Shown here piece after piece: positions 57,583 through 64,000 of a stretch of 64,000 bases of DNA (the first letter of the stretch is position 1; each line of letters begins with the position of its first letter). The notes beneath the pieces were generated by a model. It had not been told where the DNA came from and searched no databases. It saw only the letters and a program-made list of their open reading frames with translations. The position numbers and the translations under genes were made by a program. This DNA comes from Diphasiastrum complanatum (lineage: Eukaryota > Streptophyta > Lycopodiopsida > Lycopodiales > Lycopodiaceae): assembly GCA_029204225.1 (NCBI GenBank), contig CM055106.1, positions 25,629,368 through 25,693,367 on the forward strand, in the 5' to 3' direction.

Positions 57583-57935
57583 AGGACAGATGATCTGCTA
57601 GAAAATATTGAACTCCCTTATGAACCACGATCCTAAACACAAATTCTCGTAGTAATAGGATTCATCTAGTAATATGGCCTGTGGTGCAAGTCTTGTTGAT
57701 GAGATATAATAGTGCTTGATGATCAGTGAAGAATGCAAAAACTTTTTCCAGAAGATAATGGCAAAACTTCTGAACCACATATACCATTGCCAAGGCTTCA
57801 CGTTTGGTAGTGGTACAATTGACTTCAGCAGGTATCAATTGTCTACTGAGAAAATAGATTGGATAATCATTTTTGAATTCTCCTTGTTGGGTGAGCACTG
57901 CTCCAATGGCATACTTGGATGCCTCCATTTGCCCA
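57583..57935 (-). pseudogene. Gypsy RNase H fragment
   Basis: Minus strand ASKYAIGAVLTQQGEFKNDY, YFLSRQLIPAEVNCTTTKRE, ALAMVYVVQKFCHYLLEK, FFTDHQALLYLINK: typical Ty3/Gypsy RNase H. It is fused at 57935 to the gag/zinc region, so protease and RT are deleted in this copy. Confidence 0.85.
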
Positions 57936-59600
57936 CATGCTTCTAGAGAACATGGAAATGAAGAGTGACATTGGCTTGCAGTAAATCCTCTACTTCAACA
58001 CCTTCAAGGGTTTTGCTTTCAAAAGGCTTGTGAGGTACTTTATGGGAGGTGGAAGATTGTTGGTCAACATTGCAGATTTACTGGCGATACTGATGATGCA
58101 GTCAATTTCTTCAGATGGGTGAGGATAAACTATCGGAGTCGAATCTTCACTTGGAGGGACAACATGCTGCTGAGTTTTGCTGGGTGCAAGTGTAGGAACT
58201 TGGTGTTGGGTTTGTGCCCAAGTCAAGACCCATGCAGGATGAGTTTCAACTAGTAAAGTTTCTAGTTGCACTGAACAAACAGGAGCAACAGGTTTGGATC
58301 GGGATGGGCAGCCCTTCACGTGATGTTCAATACCACAGTTTTCACAAGCTGGAGGAAAGCAGAGTTTATCTAGGCTGCGAATACTAGGATGCTTACCTGC
58401 ACATTTAAAACATTCTCGTATTGTTGGCAGCTAATGCATAGCAAAGATAGCTTGGTTTGTATTGTAAGCTTGGGCATTGGGATCCACTGCTTTCAACATT
58501 GGAATCATATGTATAATAAACAACCATTTCAGTAGAGTACTGCGGTTGAGTATTGTCTTCCACATAGTAGGTTGTTGGATCGATGATATTCGGATCAAGA
58601 TAATGGAGACCTTGTTGTGGGGCAAGTTGGTTAACAACAAATTGTTGATGTGGTGGTTGGTACTGATTTGGTGCAGTTGGTCGTGGTTGGTAGACCCCTG
58701 GTCGTGGCATAGGCTATTGTAAAGGGTAGGGGCGGTATGCTCAATAGATGGTGGGTTTGGTTGCTGCTAGAAAATGGTTTTGCAGTTGAGGGCATTCATT
58801 AGCAGTATGATGTTGTGAGCTGTTTGGACACCAGACATTTTCTCTTGATGAAAGGAAAAAATCAGCCTATTTCATAGTGGTTTGGAAATCGACAGTGAGC
58901 TTATCCATATGAAATTGATGAGCTTTTTCCTAGGTTTTCATTTGATGCATAAGTTCAGAAGATTGGGCAACATTGTCAGACTTTGGGTGATTAGGACGAT
59001 CAGGATTCTTAGATCAATGGTCAAAGTCATCATCAGAACCTTTGTCTGCCTCACGGATGGCAGCATTAATCACATCTTTTAGTTGACCATAAAGGTCAGC
59101 TGGTTTGAGTTCACGACAGATGCTTTTAGGCAACCGAACCAAGAACAATTTTATGGCCATATGTTCGGTGATATTTTCATCAACACATTCTACTTTCAGA
59201 CGTTTAAACTGCTCAATGTAGTTTCAAACAGACTCTTTACGACGCATCTTGATATGGGTAATTTGGATGAATGGGCTCTGAATTAGTTTGGATGGTTTGA
59301 AACGCTTGATGAGAGCGTCCTTGAGGGTGGTCCAAGAAGCAAGATTAGGAGTTTTGAAGTTAAGATACCACTCTCTGGCTGTTTCATAGAGTACCATGGA
59401 AATAGACGAAGCTTTTCAGTCTCAGAAGTATCTCCATAGAAATGGCATGCATTATCAAAGTCTTGGAGAAAATCTAACTGGGTCAAATTCTCCATTATAC
59501 TTTGGTTCATCGATACGTGGACTTCTACGCAGCTCAAAAGGCTTATGCTCATAAAGTAGATTTCGGAAGAATGGCTCTCTACACAATTAATATAGCATGA
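57936..59600 (-). pseudogene. Gypsy gag
   Basis: From right to left: EPFFRNLLYEHKPFEL and SPRIDEPKYNGEFDP, capsid core ETAREWYLNFKTPNLASW and ALIKRFKPSKL, NYIEQFKRLKVECVDENITE, a Gln/Pro/Tyr-rich region (PRPGVYQPRPTAPNQYQPPH), and a Cys/His cluster CFKCAGKHPSIRSL...CENCGIEHHVKGC resembling a modified zinc knuckle pair, then a Pro/Ser-rich tail. Gag would form the particle. Several stops interrupt it. At its 5' side (59600-59828) it passes into non-coding sequence and then meets the integrase on the opposite strand. Confidence 0.8.
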
Positions 59601-59828
59601 CTTGTTAGGAGATGAGGATGAACCATCTTTATCTTATGTGTGGCAACTTTGTGTAACACAAGAATGGCTAAAAACTTAGGAAAATCCTTGACAAGCTTGC
59701 AGCTTATAATGATAGGATAGACATGTTCCTCAATGAATAAATGATCTTTTACATGAAATATGTGATTAAGATCAATAATATATTAGTGATCTATAACCAA
59801 AGTGATTGTACATGCCAAAATGTAGACA

Positions 59829-60633
59829 ATGCTAGACAAGAGCACTTATGTCAAACCCATTAGTCCCACTGCTTGGCAGACACAATCTCGTTACATCATA
59901 GTAGCTACGGACTATTGTACCAAATGGGCTGAAGCAAGAGTTGTCCGCAATGTTGATGCTCGTTCTACCGTAAAATTTCTCTATGAACAGGTTATCATTC
60001 GTTTCGGATGTCTTCTAGAACTTATCAATGATAGGGGTACACATTTTCTTAATTTTGTCATAGCAGATCTCCTTTCCAAATTTTTTGTGGTACATTGAAA
60101 AATTTTCCCATACTATCCAAGATGCAATGGCCAGGCAGAATCCACCAATAAAATCCTATGTGGAATTCTCACCAAAATCGTCGAATCCAGCCGATCTGAT
60201 TGGGAGCTAAAACTTCATGCACGTGATGTCTGTAAAATTCCATATTCCATCCCTTCGAGTAGCCTATCATCTTGAGCTAGATAATCGACAAATTCTAGCA
60301 AACGGGCTATTTCATCTGGAACAACTGTGTGAAATACGAAGGATCAGCATTCATGCTCAACAAGTCTACAAACGTCGACAAAAAGCATGGCATGATCGAT
60401 CCTTAAAACTAAAAAAGAAAGAGTTTCAGATTGGAGATAGGGTCCTGCTCTACCGGGCCAAAGCCTTTAAAGGCAAACTGAAATTTTCTGGCCAAGGTCG
60501 TTATGTCATTCAAAAAACATTTGCCTCTGGATATGTACAACTCCAAACCCTTCAAGGCGATATCCTAGACACTGTGGTCAATGGGAGTAGACTGAGAAAG
60601 TATAATGAGCCTTGTTTTTATCTTGATATGTAA
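59829..60633 (+). pseudogene. Gypsy integrase, better-preserved copy
   Basis: Core frame 59829-60098 has ATDYCTKWAEARVV and INDRGTHFLNFVI; a stop follows and AESTNKI lies in the next part. Frame 60217-60633 (138 codons) carries the C-terminal domain: KRRQKAWHDRSLKLKKKEF, IGDRVLLYRAKAFKGKL, GRYVIQKTFASGYVQLQ (GPY/F-like). No chromodomain is visible after it. Immediately downstream lies about 120 bp of T-rich sequence and then the Copia-A LTR. Confidence 0.85.
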
Positions 60634-60751
60634 TAGTTGTTTTCTTTTCTATTGTTTTTCTTTACCCTTCTTTACTGCCTGCCTGCCATTTCAACAATTT
60701 TTTGCTGTGTTTTCTTGTCCACACCATCAAGATACTATCAGATCAGGCATA

Positions 60752-61725
60752 TGTAGAACAATTGATCAGACCAATCTTGATTTTACCAACAAAGCGCACA
60801 GTTTACTTGACAAAGGATGAGAAAGAAACGAACATGAACTCGAAACATTTCTATTCGTGACCAACTCGAAAAGATTTGTGAAAGATTCACGAAATTTGTC
60901 GTGCAGTCAACTTGAAAGATTCGCGAAACAGTTTCTTGTAGAAGCTCATGGCTTTCTTGTTGAAGCTCAAAGATTTGCGAACAAAATCTTGTTGCGAAAT
61001 ATTATGTTCTTTGTTCCAGCCTCAAATGTCATGAAATTGTTGCGAACAATTCGCGAAATCTTCTGGACTGTTTTTCAAGCTCACATGTTGCGAAACTATC
61101 TCAAACATTGCGCAAAAGATTCTAGATTTTTTCTTCAAGCTCAAGAATTGTCATCTGTCGTGAACAATTCGCAAAAGATGAAAATGTGTCGAAGAGACAA
61201 GTGTTGCGAACAATTCACGAAATACGAAGTTGAGACGAAGAGATGAACTATCACAAATTATTCGCGAACAAATTTTATTAGAGCCTAGAAACAAAGCATC
61301 TATTTGAATACAAATCATCATAAATGATTAGATATCTACTGTTATAACATTAAAAGGCCAAAAGACTTGTAAATAAAAGGCCAAAAGACCTGTCTTGTAG
61401 CAATATAAATACATGTGCTCTACTCATTGTAACACACTCAATCAGAGACACAACAACGAGATAAGACAGCAAGAGATGTATACTGATAAATCAGATTCAG
61501 AGTTATAAAAATTCATTTTTGATCAATAGTTTCTTATTGTCTAAATTGTCTTAAGTTGTCTCTTACTTCCGCATATAATTTTTGCACGCATATTAAATCA
61601 GAACAAATACTGTTCTATTAGTACATAGATCAGATAAAATTGTGATTGAAGACATTGATATTAGTTTGATTTATTCAAACTTGCATCGTGTTCTCTATGG
61701 AAGAATAATTATTATTTCTCCTATA
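60752..61725 (+). repeat. 5' LTR of Copia-A (duplicate)
   Basis: TGTAGAACAATTG...TCTCCTATA, preceded by GCATA (60747-60751). The primer site at 61727 reads TGGTATGAGAGCC, one change from the canonical form. Confidence 0.88.
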
Positions 61726-61840
61726 GTGGTATGAGAGCCTATGAAATTAAAGTTGATATAGTGGTATCTTCGCATCCCTCTCAGCATTCTTCATACATCC
61801 ATCAGTAAACCGCCATCTGGAGCTTATTCAGAATTAAAAG

Positions 61841-63529
61841 ATGTCGTCGATCAACAGTATTCAAGCTAAAATCACTACAATCTTGGACCCAAAAGATTCA
61901 AACTACTTGATTTGAAAATTAAAGACTTCACTCTTATTGAAGGGCGAAGGTCTATGGCAATGAGTAGAATCAATTGAGGAGAAGCCATAAGCTACTACTG
62001 GCAAAGAACTTCGAGAAGGAAGTTTAAAAAATGACAAAGCTATAGCAATTATTGCATTTTCAGTGCATGACAATATATTGCTAGATCTTACATCAATTTC
62101 AAATGCAAGGAATTTATGGGAAGAATTGCAAACCAAGAATGAGCCACGATCTCGTAATCAGATCATGTTCTTGGAAGATCAATTAACTTACCTACAGTGG
62201 GACGACAAAGACCTGAACACATTCGTGCGAAAGATTAAAGATCTGTTTATTTCCTTGCAGAATTTTGGTGCATAAAGTACAATTTCTAAGGAAAAACAGC
62301 TTAGTTATTTTTTCTTCGAGCCCTACCCAGGTCATTCCACACAACTCGAACCTTATTGGCGAAAAATGCAACAATGACACTTCAAAAGGCAATAGATGGA
62401 GTTAAGGAGGAAGTAGAAGCTCGTGAATGCTATGATGACAATGGTGCTTCAGAAAATGCTCTATTTACTCAGAAGAATAAATTTTCTAAGAAGTCTAAGT
62501 TTAAGAAGAACTCGTCTAAGAAGAATGAGTCTAAGACTAATGAACAACAATCCGAAAAACAACAGAAGAATTCTGGTGATAAGAAGATCTGCAACAGATG
62601 CAGAATCATGTCACACAGAAGAAAAGTGCTGGCTAAATCCAAAGAATGCATTCATTGTCATAAACGAGATCATGCAGCAAGAGACTGTTATCAGAATTCC
62701 AGAAACAAAAAGGAGCAGAATCGACGCGAACCTTCATATTCAAACTATGTCGAAGACAAAGCAAATGCTCCAGAGTAGCAGAAGACAAGACAACAAGGAA
62801 TTCAGCAGCTTATATTAGTACTGATCTATGTTGTTCATCTAATTCAATTCTAGAAGTAGTACTTGATTCGGGAGCTACCTCACATTTTGTTTCCTCAAAA
62901 CAAATCTTGTCTGAGTACAAAAAGACGAACTATTCAAGATTCATTATACTTGGAAGCAGTTCTAAACACGTGGTTGATGGAACTGGTGTATTATGTCTAG
63001 ACATGAATCAGGGAGACATGAAACTGGAGGTTGTTCTCTATGTCTCTACTCTTGATTAAGATCTTCTATCCGTTGCTAAGATAGTCGATACAGGTGTGTC
63101 ACCTTCACAAAGAACTCTTGTAAACTGTTCAAGGAAGATTATGATAACATGGTTGCTAGAGGCAATAGAAAAATAAATTTATATCATCTGAACATTCAAA
63201 CAAGAATCGAACAAGTTAATCAAATTCAGAAATCAACCGATGTATTGTGGCACAAAAGGCTATGTCAGATAAACATGGAAGCCTTGTACCAAGCCAACAA
63301 AAGTCAGAGAATTCAAGGAGTCAAAATCAAAAGTACAGATATTCAAACTACCTACGAATCCTGTCTTATAGGCAGATGACGAGAACACCTTCCAGTAAGA
63401 ATATTTATAAAGCAACTAAGGTACTTGAAATCGTGCTTTCAGATTTTTGCGGACCGTTCGGAGTATTGTTGTTGGGTGATGCAAAGTACTTCATAACATT
63501 TATTGATGACTTTAGCAAGTTCATTGTAG
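61841..63529 (+). pseudogene. Copia-A gag-protease-integrase start (duplicate)
   Basis: ATG at 61841. Gag NARNLWEELQTKNEPRSRNQ stays open further than in copy 1. Then come the Lys/Ser linker, zinc knuckles (the first damaged, CNRCRIMSHRRKVL; the second CIHCHKRDHAARDC), protease LDSGATSHF, VLWHKRLCQINMEAL and integrase start VLEIVLSDFCGPFG with FITFIDDFSKFIV, cut at 63529. Frameshifts at about 62620 and 62765 and a stop near 63056 inactivate it. Confidence 0.85.
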
Positions 63530-64000
63530 ATGGTCAACAATGGCATGCCACGTCTACGACCCAAGGTATCTCTTTTATGTTTCAACAGAGTTAGACAAAA
63601 CTTTTTCCAATTTGAAGAAAAACTTACGAACATGCCCTTGATTGTTTTGGTTCAGTGTACAAGAGCTGTTGAGCATAGCTATGTCTGAGATGAAGGAAGA
63701 GGATACTTAGGCACAAATTCTATTCTAGGAGATGAAGCGTTCTGGTCACGACCATGTTGACTTTCATGGATTTATGGCATATGAGGCCCAAGTGAACTGG
63801 AGGGCAGTTCAAACAGTGTATAACGGGGGCGCAGATAATGTCATGAGTGGTCGTGAAAGGTCATGCCTATTTCATTGGGAACAAAGCCTTGTGAGACACA
63901 CCAATGCATATGTTCCAAAGGATCAACAGGCTCAACACAAGTTATTATGCAAAAATTGGAGGACTTTTGCAACCAGGGACAAAACATTGGAACACTTCAG
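63530..64000 (+). other. Unassigned sequence with open frame to the window edge
   Basis: After TAG at 63726 a frame stays open for 90 codons to base 64000: KRSGHDHVDFHGFMAYEAQV, RERSCLFHWEQSLVRHTN, and LLCKNWRTFATRDKTLEHF. The CLFHWEQSL stretch recalls the spacer of MULE-type transposases, but this is weak. It adjoins the duplication end and has no match elsewhere in the window. Confidence 0.3.

Larger units (their letters stand above)
59529..63529 (+). repeat. Direct duplication of about 4.0 kb, copy 2
   Basis: Partner of 32379-36373, same order and orientation, differing by scattered substitutions and small indels. Copy 2 ends at AAGTTCATTGTAG, after which the two loci have nothing in common. 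Confidence 0.85.

Overview
The window reads as plant nuclear DNA from a repeat-rich, probably heterochromatic region. It is AT-rich and packed with broken LTR retrotransposons of plant type: Copia elements with gag-PR-INT-RT-RH order and initiator-Met-tRNA primer sites (TGGTATCAGAGC), and a Gypsy element with RT-RH-INT order. There are also CACTA transposase remnants, a GC-rich tandem repeat and a few gene-like pieces. I see no rRNA, tRNA, CRISPR or prokaryotic feature. The species or plant group cannot be named from the sequence.

Layout: 1-2.7 kb, 5' half of a well-preserved Copia (family K, minus; its reading frame is open to the left edge). 2.7-6.5 kb, Copia fragments (F, H) and a solo LTR (family D). 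6.5-10.1 kb, minus-strand Gypsy pol joined to a Copia-A tail and LTR. 10.1-12.3 kb, a captured FCP1/NIF-like phosphatase fragment and a four-unit GC-rich tandem repeat. 12.3-15.2 kb, Copia-A tail plus an inverted pair of 'B' segments. 15.3-16.4 kb, an unrecognised 372-codon frame with three amber stops. 16.7-22.3 kb, Copia-E (minus) between two inward-facing D LTRs. 22.8-24 kb, CACTA fragments. 24-29 kb, the least TE-like stretch, with two small unassigned ORFs. 29-32.4 kb, a patchwork of Gypsy and Copia pieces. 32.4-51.2 kb, a nested complex. 51.2-59.6 kb, a rearranged minus-strand copy of that complex. 59.5-63.5 kb, a direct duplication of 32.4-36.4 kb. The last 0.5 kb is an unrecognised open frame.

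Most of the window is explained by one ancestral composite. A Gypsy element (gag-PR-RT-RH-INT, then a long post-INT region 'B' with its own TATA box and ORFs, then a PPT and LTR-like sequence) received a single Copia-A insertion just after INT, marked by the 5-bp duplication GCATA. Every Copia-A outer end in the window (two 5' and four 3' junctions) maps to that one site. The composite therefore spread, and was deleted and inverted, as a unit. Copia-C later inserted into B in one copy; another B copy in the window preserves the empty site.

The most interesting cargo lies at 37.36-41.26 kb. About 3.9 kb of foreign DNA replaces about 0.5 kb of the Copia-A reverse transcriptase, between its two LTRs. 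It carries an intron-containing gene whose C-terminal half resembles beta-class DNA amino-methyltransferases (N4-cytosine/N6-adenine type). The catalytic (D/S)PP(Y/W) position reads ADFSTS, and earlier exons carry stops, so it looks decayed. All functional assignments are by reading motifs; no database search was possible.
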